Shown in pieces: positions 56,614 through 64,000 of a DNA stretch of 64,000 nucleotides (within the stretch, counting starts at the first letter, position 1; each line of letters begins with the position of its first letter). The notes below the pieces were generated by a model. It ran no database searches. It saw only the letters and a program-made list of their open reading frames with translations, and was not told the origin of the DNA. This DNA is from Halorubrum xinjiangense (lineage in GTDB: Archaea; Halobacteriota; Halobacteria; Halobacteriales; Haloferacaceae): the NCBI RefSeq assembly GCF_900102375.1, contig NZ_FNBO01000008.1, positions 62,001-126,000 on the forward strand. The letters are read 5' to 3'. Both the position numbers and the translations under genes were made by a program.

Positions 56614-57261
56614 ATGAAGCAAGTTCGAGTTCGTGTCGCCCCGCCGAGTGAGATGTTGCTTCCGATTCACCAAGCAATTTGTTCGACACCGGAGTTGGGA
56701 GATGCGCTGTTATTATCCGGAGGCCAGAATTCGAATGATCCAACGGAGCTGTTCTCAATTAGAGGCGGGCGGGAGGCCGTCCTCGGAGCTTTGACTGGGC
56801 AACCAGGGATACGGTCGGTTGATGTCCTCTCTGCTGGGGAAACAGAGACATACGTGTATGTACGAGAGGTTGATCAAGAGCGGACAATTGCAGATGTGTT
56901 CACGGCGAGAACACTCGTTGTGACACTACCGGTTCAGTTTCAAACGGACGGGAGTGTCAAATTCACCGTTCTCGGCTCCAATTCCGATCTCCATTCGGCG
57001 TTTAACTCCGCTCGTGAGCTTGCAGATGTGACTGTATTAAAGGTACGAGACGGTTGGTCCGACCAGATGGGCGACTCCCTAACAGAACGCCAGCGAACGT
57101 TACTGAAGACCGCCTATGAGGGCGGATACTACGACTATCCAAGGACTACCACCCAAAACGATATAGCAAATTCAGCCGACGTTAATAGCAGTACTGTAGC
57201 CGAACATCTCCGCAACGCTGAGGCGGTACTCGTACAACAGGCTCTAAACACAGATCTATAG
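56614..57261 (+). CDS. Bat-type helix-turn-helix regulator (HTH_10)
   Basis: 215-residue regulator. The C-terminal HTH_10 domain is LTERQRTLLKTAYEGGYYDYPRTTTQNDIANSADVNSSTVAEHLRNAE, the family named after bacterio-opsin activator. The N-terminal ~150 residues have no GAF or PAS and probably form the small sensor or dimerisation domain seen in short paralogs. It is divergent from the P450 gene, sharing an 83-base spacer with AT-rich sites (TTATTTAAATAAAA at 56582-56595), so it likely controls the P450/GT2 operon. Its stop codon is the right edge of the island. Confidence 0.9.
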   Translation: MKQVRVRVAPPSEMLLPIHQAICSTPELGDALLLSGGQNSNDPTELFSIRGGREAVLGALTGQPGIRSVDVLSAGETETYVYVREVDQERTIADVFTARTLVVTLPVQFQTDGSVKFTVLGSNSDLHSAFNSARELADVTVLKVRDGWSDQMGDSLTERQRTLLKTAYEGGYYDYPRTTTQNDIANSADVNSSTVAEHLRNAEAVLVQQALNTDL

Positions 57262-57401
57262 TGACCGGCCACGCGACGGCCCTCTCGCTCCCGCCGCGCT
57301 TCGAGGACGACCGCGAGCTGATCGAGTCGCAGCTGCCGGCGTTCGACGGGCCCGGAGAGACCGGCGGGCCCGACGGTTCGGACCCGGAGCGCCCCCGATG
57401 A
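57262..57401 (+). pseudogene. C-terminal fragment of the ring-cleaving dioxygenase
   Basis: Reads VTGHATALSLPPRFEDDREL, then IESQLPAFDGPGETGGPDGS and a stop at 57399-57401. TALSLPP.FEDDR..IESQLP is the usual end of haloarchaeal ring-cleaving dioxygenases, whose start is at 53904. It is separated from it by 3.2 kb of foreign sequence. The stop overlaps an ATG of the next remnant (ATGA), the normal coupling in an intact operon. Confidence 0.8.
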
Positions 57402-57643
57402 GCCGCCGGATCCCCGGCGTCGACGGGCCGCACGCCGAAGCGACGCTCGTCACCGGCGGCGCCCCCAGCGCGGTCCGGTCGACGTGATTCCCGGCCCCGC
57501 ACGAGGCGCCGCTGTCGGCCAACGAGCCCGCGCTGACCTCCGCGGTCGACTGCCGGATCGACCCGGGGGACGGCCACGGCCTCTCGGACGCGACGATGGA
57601 GCGGATCGGCGAGCGGATCGAGAGGCTGCTCGGCGACGACTGA
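57398..57643 (+). pseudogene. Decayed carboxylesterase/phospholipase (alpha/beta hydrolase) with internal deletion
   Basis: The N-terminal piece SRRIPGVDGPHAEATLVTGGAPSA ends at a stop (57485-57487) and never reaches the HG and GxSxG motifs. A C-terminal piece ends AVDCRIDPGDGHGLSDATMER, then IGERIERLLGDD and a stop at 57641-57643. The GHGLS His is the usual catalytic His of this family. About 150 residues are missing between them. Dioxygenase-esterase pairs (MhqO/MhqD-like) are common, so both members of the pair have been lost here. Confidence 0.7.
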
Positions 57644-57736
57644 CGCGCGCCCTCGCCTGTCGGCCCTGCTCGACCCCGCGAGTCCCGAACGTGTTCGCGC
57701 CGCTCGCCATGCGGCTGCGGCGTCGAGGGTGACGCG

Positions 57737-58279
57737 ATGTCCGAACTCGACGTCAGAGAGATACCGCCGAACGAGCGACACGACCGCATCCACGACGCGT
57801 TCGCCGACCTGGAGCCGGGCGAGTCGCTCACGATTGTCAACGATCACGACCCGAAGCCGCTCTACTACGAGCTCTCGGCCGAAGTCCCAGCCTTCGACGA
57901 CGAGGCGTACGCGGTCGAGCGCGAGGGGCCGGAGCGCTTCGTCGCCGAGCTGCCGAAGGCGGCGTCGGCGTCCGGGCCGGAGACAGTCCGGCTCGACGAC
58001 CTCGACGGCGAGCCGCACACCTCGGTGTTCCCGGGAGAGGAGCCGAAGACTGTCCGGCTCTCGTTGGCGGCAGGCGAGGTCGTCGCGGAACACGATCATC
58101 CCGACAGAACGGTTGTGTTCCACGCGCTGGAGGGCACGTTCGACGTCGCGCTCGACGGCGAGGGCTACCGCGTCGAGGCCGGCGAACTGCTCCGGTTCGA
58201 CGGCGAGCGGAGCGTGGCACCGACCGCGCGGGAGGACGCCACCGCGCTGATCGTGTTGGCCCCGCGGGACGAGGCGTAG
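57737..58279 (+). CDS. DUF2249-cupin fusion protein
   Basis: 180-residue protein. Residues ~1-70 are a DUF2249 domain (ELDVREIPPNERHDRIHDAFADLEPGESLTIVNDHDPKPLYYEL), related to SirA/TusA-like folds. Residues ~90-178 are a small cupin barrel (VRLSLAAGEVVAEHDHPDRTVVFHALEGTFDVALDGEGYRVEAGELLRFDG) with the HxH metal site EHDHPD. Such fusions occur near nitrogen-oxide and quinone-stress genes in archaea. It lies downstream of the decayed dioxygenase/esterase pair and upstream of the nos cluster. Confidence 0.9.
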   Translation: MSELDVREIPPNERHDRIHDAFADLEPGESLTIVNDHDPKPLYYELSAEVPAFDDEAYAVEREGPERFVAELPKAASASGPETVRLDDLDGEPHTSVFPGEEPKTVRLSLAAGEVVAEHDHPDRTVVFHALEGTFDVALDGEGYRVEAGELLRFDGERSVAPTAREDATALIVLAPRDEA

Positions 58280-58404
58280 CTCCCTCGGTCGTCGCGGGCC
58301 CGGCAGCGGTTCGCATCGTTCAAGCACGAACATGTTCGACGGGATTCCCGCCCGACTGGGCGACGCACGGACGTTACAACTACCACCCACCAACCACCGA
58401 CCAC

Positions 58405-58953
58405 ATGACCGACGACACCACACTCGATCGGCGGCGGTTCGTACAGGCGACGACTGCTGCGGGCGCGACCCTCCTGCTCGCCGGGTGTTCCGGCGGAGGC
58501 GGTGATGGGGGCGACGGGTCCGACGGAAGTGACGGGTCCGACGGAAGCGATGGAAGCGATGGAAGCGACGGAAGCGACGGATCGGACGGCGGCGACACCG
58601 AGTACCTCGGCGAGGAGCCGGATTACGGCGGCTGGTTCGACGGCGCGAACAACTACGAGCAGACCGTCGACGCCACCGGCCAGGACGAGGTTACGGTGGA
58701 GGTCGGCGCGGGCGACGGCCTCTCGTTCGGTCCGGCGGCCGTCGCGGTGAGCACCGGAACGACCGTCGTCTGGGAGTGGACCGGTAACGGCGGCGGGCAC
58801 AACGTCTCCGCCGAGTCGGGCGACTTCGAAAGCGAGACTGTCACAGAAGAGGGCCACACCTTCGAGTACACCTTCGAGGAGACGGGGACTCAGGAGTACG
58901 TCTGTACGCCCCACGAGGCGGTCGGCATGAAGGGCGCCGTCGTCGTTCAGTGA
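58405..58953 (+). CDS. Halocyanin-like copper lipoprotein
   Basis: 182-residue exported blue-copper protein. Tat signal RRRFVQATTAAG and lipobox LAGC (C28), then a Gly-Ser-Asp repeat linker (GGDGSDGSDGSD...), which is a 9- to 12-base tandem repeat in DNA. The plastocyanin-like domain ends the protein, with copper ligands His in GGHNV and Cys, His, Met in YVCTPHEAVGMKG. Halocyanins carry electrons at the outer membrane face. Its position just upstream of nosZ makes it the likely donor to nitrous oxide reductase. Confidence 0.93.
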   Translation: MTDDTTLDRRRFVQATTAAGATLLLAGCSGGGGDGGDGSDGSDGSDGSDGSDGSDGSDGSDGGDTEYLGEEPDYGGWFDGANNYEQTVDATGQDEVTVEVGAGDGLSFGPAAVAVSTGTTVVWEWTGNGGGHNVSAESGDFESETVTEEGHTFEYTFEETGTQEYVCTPHEAVGMKGAVVVQ

Positions 58954-58966
58954 CGGCCCGGCACGA

Positions 58967-59022
58967 CTGAACCGCGCTTCGCACAACAACGCGGCTGAAC
59001 CGCGCTTCGCACAACAACGCGA
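58967..59022. repeat. 28-bp tandem duplication between halocyanin and nosZ
   Basis: Two adjacent 28-base copies (58967-58994 and 58995-59022) begin CTGAACCGCGCTTCGC and differ only in the last base. They lie just after the halocyanin stop. The TTATTCGGTTTATTTTATGC box (59031-59050) follows, so the repeat sits just upstream of a promoter region. Confidence 0.92.
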
Positions 59023-59159
59023 CGCAACCACTTTTATTCGGTTTATTTTATGCGTACCGAACTCCCGACGCCGAGAGGAGATTCTCACGGATTCGGAACG
59101 CGGTCGGCGATCGCCGAACGTGTTCGAGCGCTTCTAACCGCGCAGCAAGCCGCTTGAGG

Positions 59160-59168
59160 GGCTATATA
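59160..59168 (+). promoter_or_regulatory. TATA box upstream of nosZ
   Basis: GGCTATATA at 59160-59168 is about 58 bases before the ATG at 59223, leaving a short leader. The ATG-like codon at 59154 lies upstream of this box and is not the start. Confidence 0.5.
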
Positions 59169-59222
59169 CGGGAGTCCGCAACGTCCGCCTGTCGCGAGGG
59201 AATCGCCGCTCGCGGATCCACT

Positions 59223-61145
59223 ATGTCGAACGACACACAGCGGTCGACGGACGCGGAAGAATCGGGCGACAAGACGACCGGCTCGACGGACGGGTTCGAC
59301 TCGATGCTCCCTGGCGTCCGTCGCCGGGACTTCATGAAGGCCGGCGCCGCGGCCGGCGGACTCAGCGGGCTGGCGGGCTGTACCAGCCTGCTGAGCGAGG
59401 ACGACGGGGTTCAGGGGACGGCCTCGGCGAGCGGGGCCGACAACTCCGTGCCGCCGGGTGAACACGACGAGTACTACGCGATCCTCTCCGGCGGGCAGGC
59501 CGGGGACGTCCGCGTCCACGGGCTCCCGTCGATGCGCGAGCTCATCCGTATCCCGGTGTTCAACCCGGACGCCTCGCGCGGCTACGGCTTCGACGACGAG
59601 AGCAAGCAGATGCTCGAAGACGCCGGCGGCTACTCGTGGGGTGACACCCACCACCCGCGGATCAGCCAGACCGACGGCGACTACGACGGGCGGTTCGCGT
59701 ACGTCAACGACAAGGCGAACGGCCGGATGGCCCGGATCGACCTGACGTACTTCGAGACGGACGCCATCGTCGACATTCCGAACCAGCAGGGGACCCACGG
59801 CGCCTGCGCGCAGCTGCCCGACACGGACCTCATCTTCGGCGTCGGCGAGTTCCGGACGCCGATCCCCAACGACGGCACCGGTGAGTTGGAGGACCCGGAC
59901 TCGTACGGCTCCGTCCTCGCCGCCATCGACCCCGAGTCGATGAACGTCGAGTGGGAGGTCCTCATCGACGGTAACATGGACAACGGTGACGGGAGCAAGG
60001 AGGGCCGGTACTTCTTCACGAGCGCCTACAACACCGAGGAGGCGGCGACGGAGTCGGGGATGACCCGCGCCGACCGCGACGACGTGAAGGCGTTCGACAT
60101 CCCCCGAATCGAAGCGGCCGTCGAGGCCGGGGAGTACGAGACAATAAACGAGGTCCCGGTCGTCGACGGGCGGAAGGACAGCCCGCTCAACCAGGGCGAC
60201 GAACCCATCGTCACCTACATCCCCACGCCGAAGAGCCCGCACGGGGTCAGCGTCACGCCGGACAACGAGTACGTGATCATCAGCGGGAAGCTCGACCCGA
60301 CCGCGTCGATCATCGAGATCGACAAGATCGACGAGGTCGACGACCCGACCGATGCCATCGTCGGCCAGCCGAAGCTCGGGCTCGGTCCGCTCCACACGGC
60401 CTACGACGGCCGCGGCCACGCGTACACGACGCTGTTCATCGACTCGCAGGTCGTCAAGTGGGACATCGAGGAGGCGGTCAACGCCGAGCCGCGCTCGGAG
60501 AGCCCGGTGATCGAGAAGATCGACGTCCACTACAACCCGGGCCACCTCATCGCCGCGGAGTCGTACACCGAGGAGCCCGCGGGCGACTGGCTCATCTCGC
60601 TGAACAAGCTCTCGAAGGACCGGTTCCTCCCGGTCGGCCCGCAACACCCCGAGAACGACCAGCTGATCTACATCGGCGACGACGAGAACGGGATGGAGCT
60701 GGTGAAAGATTCGCCGGCGCAGGCCGAGCCGCACGACGCCTCGATCTGTCACAAGTCGAAGATCGACCCGAAGGCCACCTACGACCCCGAGGACCTCGAA
60801 CTCGACTACACCGCCGAGGGCGAGGAGACGATGGAGCGGGTCGGCGACGGCCGCGTCGAGATCGAGATGTACTCGACCCGGAACCACTACGGGTTCCAGG
60901 AGATGGTCGTCCAGGAGGGCGACGAGATCGAGATGCAGGTGACGAACATCGAGACCACGAGCGACATGCTCCACTCGGTGGCGATCCCCGACCACGACGT
61001 CCACATGCGGCTCGCCCCGCAGGAGACGCGTAAGGCGACGTTCACCGCGGACGAGCCGGGCGTCTACTGGATCTACTGCGCGCACTTCTGTAGCGCGTTG
61101 CACCTAGAGATGCGCTCGCGGCTCATCGTCAAACCGGAGGAATAA
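59223..61145 (+). CDS. nosZ: Nitrous oxide reductase NosZ
   Basis: 640-residue copper enzyme reducing N2O to N2 outside the membrane. The N-terminus has a twin-arginine signal (VRRRDFMKAGAAAGG) followed by LAGC (C53), which could be a lipobox. The seven-bladed propeller contributes His to CuZ: GDTHHPRIS, QGTHGACAQ, KSPHGVSVT, LGPLHTAYD, YNPGHLIAAE and AEPHDASICH. The C-terminal cupredoxin has CuA ligands C619, C623, H627 and M630 (CAHFCSALHLEM). A Trp usually between the cysteines is replaced by His-Phe. Operon with nosB-like, nosD and nosF. Confidence 0.96.
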   Translation: MSNDTQRSTDAEESGDKTTGSTDGFDSMLPGVRRRDFMKAGAAAGGLSGLAGCTSLLSEDDGVQGTASASGADNSVPPGEHDEYYAILSGGQAGDVRVHGLPSMRELIRIPVFNPDASRGYGFDDESKQMLEDAGGYSWGDTHHPRISQTDGDYDGRFAYVNDKANGRMARIDLTYFETDAIVDIPNQQGTHGACAQLPDTDLIFGVGEFRTPIPNDGTGELEDPDSYGSVLAAIDPESMNVEWEVLIDGNMDNGDGSKEGRYFFTSAYNTEEAATESGMTRADRDDVKAFDIPRIEAAVEAGEYETINEVPVVDGRKDSPLNQGDEPIVTYIPTPKSPHGVSVTPDNEYVIISGKLDPTASIIEIDKIDEVDDPTDAIVGQPKLGLGPLHTAYDGRGHAYTTLFIDSQVVKWDIEEAVNAEPRSESPVIEKIDVHYNPGHLIAAESYTEEPAGDWLISLNKLSKDRFLPVGPQHPENDQLIYIGDDENGMELVKDSPAQAEPHDASICHKSKIDPKATYDPEDLELDYTAEGEETMERVGDGRVEIEMYSTRNHYGFQEMVVQEGDEIEMQVTNIETTSDMLHSVAIPDHDVHMRLAPQETRKATFTADEPGVYWIYCAHFCSALHLEMRSRLIVKPEE

Positions 61146-61149
61146 CGCC

Positions 61150-61902
61150 ATGAAATCGTCGCTCGCGCGGCTGACCGAGATCCGGCGCGCGCTCCCGCTG
61201 GCAGCGGCGGCGCTGCTCGTCGGCGCGCTGCTCGTCCCGATGTGGAAGATCACGCTCACGGCGCCGCAGTACCCCGGTCAGGAGCTGCTCATCGAGCTGT
61301 ACGCCTACCCGCGTCTGGGCGGCGACTTCGCCGAGGTACAGGGGCTCAACAAGTACGCGGGGTTCTACTACCCCGACCCGGTGTTCATCGACCCGAACTA
61401 CCCCGTCAGCGAGGCGGCGATCGACGTCCCCGAGTGGCTGCTCGGGCCGGTCGTGTTCGTCGGGCTCGCGCTGACGGGCGCGTTCGTCGCGTTCGCGCCG
61501 ACGGTCCGCAAGCTGAAGGCTGGGCTCACCGCCCAGCTCGTCGGGACGATCGCCGTCTTCGTCGGGATGTTCGCGTTTATCCAGTACCGGCTCTACCAGG
61601 CCGGCCACTCGCTGGACCCGGACGCGCCGCTCCGCGGCATCGAGGCGTTCACGCCGCCGCTTTTGGGCCCCTACGAGGTGGCCAACATCAGCGGCTTCGC
61701 GTGGTTCGGCCCCGGTGGGTACATGACCGTCGTCGCGGTCCTGCTGCTCGCGACGGCCTACCTCGCGCGGGACATCGAGGCGACCGTCGACGAGCTCCCG
61801 GCGCTGGCCCGCGGGCTCCCCGGCGCGGTCCGCGAGCGCGTCGCGAGCGATGAGGGCGGCGACCGGGAGCGGGACGTCGGAGGGGGTGACCATGTCCGAT
61901 GA
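61150..61902 (+). CDS. NosB-like membrane protein of the nos operon
   Basis: 250-residue membrane protein starting five bases after nosZ. Four helices (LPLAAAALLVGALLVPMWKITL, LLGPVVFVGLALTGAFVAF, LTAQLVGTIAVFVGMFAFIQY, TVVAVLLLATAYLA). The first is followed by TLTAPQYPGQELLIELYAYPRLGGDFAEVQGLNKYAGFY, which resembles the PQYP and N.LN.Y motifs of the membrane protein found next to clade II nosZ (often called NosB). Its role is unproven; it may help electron transfer or maturation. The end overlaps nosD by 11 bases. Confidence 0.8.
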   Translation: MKSSLARLTEIRRALPLAAAALLVGALLVPMWKITLTAPQYPGQELLIELYAYPRLGGDFAEVQGLNKYAGFYYPDPVFIDPNYPVSEAAIDVPEWLLGPVVFVGLALTGAFVAFAPTVRKLKAGLTAQLVGTIAVFVGMFAFIQYRLYQAGHSLDPDAPLRGIEAFTPPLLGPYEVANISGFAWFGPGGYMTVVAVLLLATAYLARDIEATVDELPALARGLPGAVRERVASDEGGDRERDVGGGDHVR

Positions 61903-63430
61903 CCGCCTCGAAGCCGGCTTCCTCGCGGCCGCCTGCGTCGTTGCGGTGATCGCGGTCGCGCTCGGCGTCGCGCTGCCGGTGGCCGGCGCGGGCGGCGCGG
62001 GCGGCGGCGGTACGGGCGGCGCCGGTGCGGGCGGCGCCGCGGACGCGAGCGGGGCGGTCGCCGGACCGAACGCCTCCGACGCTCCCGGGCTCGACGTCGC
62101 GACCGACTTCGCCGCGACCGGCGTGACCGCGCCCGACCGCGAGGGGACCGCCACCGTCGACGGCGAGTCGTTCGCGTCGGCGCAGGCGGCGGTCGACGCG
62201 GCCGACCCCGGGGAGACGGTCATCCTCGACGGGCGCTTCGACGAGCGCGTGAACGCGAGCGTCGACGACCTGCGGATCGTCGCGGACGAGGGCGGCGCCG
62301 TGATCGACGGCGGCGGCGAGGGGCGCGTGTTCACGGTTTCCGGCGAGAACGTCACCGTCTCCGGCGTCTGGGTCCGCAGCTCCGGCAGCGATCTCGGGGC
62401 CGAGGACGCCGGCGTGTTCGTCGCGGGCGACCGCGCCCGGATCGAGTCGGTCCGGATCACCGACACCGCGTACGGGATCTGGATCGACGGCGCCGACGAG
62501 GCCGCGATCGAGGACGTGCGGATCGACGGCCGGAAGGACGTCTACCCGATCACCGACCGCGGCAACGGGATCCACCTGTTCGAGACGAGCGGGACTGTCG
62601 TCCGCGACACGGAGATCACCGACGTCCGCGACGGGATCTACTTCTCGTGGGCGACGGACGTGCTCGCCGAGAACAACACGATCCGGCACGCGCGCTACGG
62701 CGTCCACTACATGTATTCGGACGACAACCGCCTCGTCGACAACGTCGCCGCCGACAACGGCGTCGGCTACGCGCTGATGGTGAGCGAGGGGCTGACCGTC
62801 CGGAACAACACCGCCCTGCGCAGCGACGACACCAGCGGGCACGGGATCTTGGCGAAGGACATCGAAGACTCGACGATTGCCGGCAACCACCTCGTCGCGA
62901 ACCGGAACGGCGTCTACCTCTACAACGCGCAGGGGAACCGCCTCGTCGACAACCTGATCTACCGCAACGAGATCGGGATCCACAGCGCCGCCGAGAGCGG
63001 GAGCGAGGTCGTCGCGGGCAACAGCTTCGTCCGCAACGGGCGCGCGGTCCGGACGGCGCGGAACTCGCTCGTCGCGTGGAACGGCACCGACCGCGGCAAC
63101 TACTGGTCGGGCGCGCAGGTGGCCGACCGCGACGGCGACGGGGTGAGCGAGATCCGCCACCGGCCGATCGGGATCGTCGAGAACCTCGTGGCCGACCACC
63201 CGCAGGCCGCGGCGTTCGCGAACAGCCCGGCGTTCGAGGCGGTGCGGCTGGCCGAGAGCTCCTTCCCGGTAATCGAGTCCCCCGGCGTCGTCGACCGGCG
63301 ACCGCTCGTCGAGCCGAATCACGACTGGCGCGCCTACGAGCCTCGCGACGCGGCGGGCGCCAGCGACGGCGGCGACGGCGGACCAGACCGCGCCGCGAAC
63401 CGAACCGCGGACACGGAGGACACACCATGA
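61892..63430 (+). CDS. nosD: NosD, right-handed beta-helix copper-site maturation protein
   Basis: 512-residue NosD needed to build the CuZ centre. An N-terminal signal or anchor (FLAAACVVAVIAVALGVALPVAGAGG) is followed by a Gly/Ala linker, then a parallel beta-helix of repeated turns (DTAYGIWIDGADEAAIEDVRI, NTIRHARYGVHYMYSDDNRLVDN, NRNGVYLYNAQGNRLVDN). The C-terminal end (WSGAQVADRDGDGVSEIRHRP) is the CASH/NosD cap. It starts at the ATG at 61892 inside the end of the previous gene. Acts outside the membrane with NosF and NosY. Confidence 0.93.
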   Translation: MSDDRLEAGFLAAACVVAVIAVALGVALPVAGAGGAGGGGTGGAGAGGAADASGAVAGPNASDAPGLDVATDFAATGVTAPDREGTATVDGESFASAQAAVDAADPGETVILDGRFDERVNASVDDLRIVADEGGAVIDGGGEGRVFTVSGENVTVSGVWVRSSGSDLGAEDAGVFVAGDRARIESVRITDTAYGIWIDGADEAAIEDVRIDGRKDVYPITDRGNGIHLFETSGTVVRDTEITDVRDGIYFSWATDVLAENNTIRHARYGVHYMYSDDNRLVDNVAADNGVGYALMVSEGLTVRNNTALRSDDTSGHGILAKDIEDSTIAGNHLVANRNGVYLYNAQGNRLVDNLIYRNEIGIHSAAESGSEVVAGNSFVRNGRAVRTARNSLVAWNGTDRGNYWSGAQVADRDGDGVSEIRHRPIGIVENLVADHPQAAAFANSPAFEAVRLAESSFPVIESPGVVDRRPLVEPNHDWRAYEPRDAAGASDGGDGGPDRAANRTADTEDTP

Positions 63431-64000
63431 GAATCGACGCGACCGACGTGCGGAAGACGTACGGAGACGTGACCGCCCTCGACGGGCTCTCGCTTACGAT
63501 CCCGAGCGGCTCGACGTTCGGGGTCATCGGCACCAACGGGGCCGGCAAGTCGACGCTGTTCCGGCTGCTCGTCGGCCACGACCGCCCCGACGCGGGGGCC
63601 GTCAGCGTCGGCGGCACCGACGTGACCGACGACGGGCGGCGGATCCGCGAGCGCGTCGGCTACCTCCCCGAGCACGTCGGGTTCCCCGACGGCCTCACCG
63701 GCCGGGAGGTCCTCGGCGTCCACCGGGCGATCCGCGGCCTCCCGAAGGACGGTCGGACCGCCGATGCGATCGACCGAGTCGGGCTGACGCCGAACGAGGC
63801 CGACCGGCGCGTCTCGGGCTACTCGAACGGCATGCAGCGCCGGCTCGGACTGGCGACGGTGCTGCTCCCGGACCCGGACGTGCTCGTCTTGGACGAGCCG
63901 ACCGCCGGGCTCGACCCCCGCGGCGTCGACGAGTTCCACGCCATCGTCGAGGAGATAACGGAGGAGACCGACGCGACGGTGGTGTTCTGCTCGCACGTGC
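63427..64000 (+). CDS. nosF: NosF ATP-binding protein (partial, cut by window edge)
   Basis: Start of an ABC ATPase overlapping the nosD stop by four bases (ATGA). Walker A GTNGAGKST, signature YSNGMQRRLGLATVLL and Walker B VLVLDEPTAGLDPRG are all present in the 191 codons visible. It should power the NosDFY transporter that supplies sulfur or another component for CuZ. The NosY permease is expected just beyond position 64000. Confidence 0.92.
   Translation, partial: MRIDATDVRKTYGDVTALDGLSLTIPSGSTFGVIGTNGAGKSTLFRLLVGHDRPDAGAVSVGGTDVTDDGRRIRERVGYLPEHVGFPDGLTGREVLGVHRAIRGLPKDGRTADAIDRVGLTPNEADRRVSGYSNGMQRRLGLATVLLPDPDVLVLDEPTAGLDPRGVDEFHAIVEEITEETDATVVFCSHV

Larger units (their letters stand above)
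54023..57261. mobile_element. Lower-GC island (GT2, cytochrome P450, Bat-type regulator) replacing the middle of the dioxygenase gene
   Basis: The stretch is visibly poorer in G+C than both flanks and carries three complete genes unrelated to the split host gene. The left edge is within a VOC dioxygenase N-terminus, the right edge within the C-terminus of the same type of protein. Sequences at the two edges share GACCG (GGACCGCCCAC and TGACCGGCCAC), compatible with joining at short homology. No transposase, integrase or terminal repeats remain. Between 54030 and 54284 there is a short reading (DGIDAWFDRSSLTDLNRAE) that looks like the end of some lost protein. Confidence 0.75.

Noticed and set aside
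58541-58590. GSDG-encoding repeat in the halocyanin gene as a mobile repeat
   Set aside because: Short Gly-Ser-Asp linkers after a lipobox are common in haloarchaeal lipoproteins and arise by simple slippage.
1-64000. tRNA, rRNA or replication-origin signals
   Set aside because: I saw no tRNA-like cloverleaf, rRNA stretch, or Orc1/Cdc6 gene with ORB repeats; no tool search could be run.

Overview
The window is from a haloarchaeon, most likely Halorubrum or a close relative. Most genes are very GC-rich and encode acidic proteins. TATA boxes often sit 25-35 bases upstream of start codons (leaderless transcription), and Tat-type lipoprotein signals are common. The clade is also shown by Nop10, archaeosine synthase, halocyanin, HalOD1, geranylgeranyl reductase, L44e, S27e and aIF2-alpha. 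I found no tRNA, rRNA or CRISPR array.

Layout. 1-7 kb: a partial S9 peptidase, a cyclase-family hydrolase, the translation cluster L44e-S27e-aIF2alpha-Nop10-PAC2, and a thiolase/DUF35 pair. 7-16 kb: two sensor histidine kinases, a double VOC protein, a UbiA prenyltransferase behind a strong leader hairpin, and EamA and MATE transporters. 16-18 kb: a degenerate IS200/IS605-related non-coding remnant and an intact IS6-family element with an 8-bp target duplication, inserted just upstream of a universal stress protein gene. 18-24 kb: a glutamine amidotransferase, a SufS-SufU fusion, archaeosine synthase, a PPOX-like protein and an M20 amidohydrolase. 25-34 kb: HalOD1, Rieske, geranylgeranyl reductase, an HTH-ferredoxin, and a complete BMP-type (nucleoside-like) ABC uptake operon. 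34-43 kb: phosphohexomutase, acylphosphatase, a small C4HC3 zinc-finger protein, an HxlR/DoxX/VOC module, and a Tat-secreted GH81 beta-1,3-glucanase. 43-54 kb: a DUF21 protein, an ABC-2 exporter operon containing a permease-PrsW fusion, a TRIC-type channel, DUF2797, BsuPI and MenD. 54-58 kb: a lower-GC island (GT2, cytochrome P450, Bat-type HTH regulator) that has replaced the middle of a ring-cleaving dioxygenase gene, next to a decayed esterase. 58-64 kb: a nitrous oxide reduction cluster (halocyanin, NosZ, NosB-like, NosD, NosF), cut by the window end.

The most unusual structure is a pair of about 440-510 bp intergenic elements (24325-24830 and 37361-37795). They share a TATA box, conserved sequence blocks at the start, middle and end, and an array of short perfect inverted repeats with 3-base loops. 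The arms differ between copies but stay complementary, so pairing rather than sequence is conserved. The same kind of palindrome, with GGA loops, appears in an in-frame 90-bp insertion inside a histidine kinase gene (9434-9535). Each intergenic copy lies upstream of an orphan leaderless small gene in a lower-GC patch.

Genes that work together: the nos cluster reduces N2O with halocyanin as the probable electron donor; the BMP operon imports a nucleoside-like solute; HxlR/DoxX/VOC resembles quinone or electrophile-stress modules, and the broken dioxygenase/esterase locus looks like the remains of a second such module; UbiA, MenD and geranylgeranyl reductase all touch isoprenoid, quinone and lipid metabolism.
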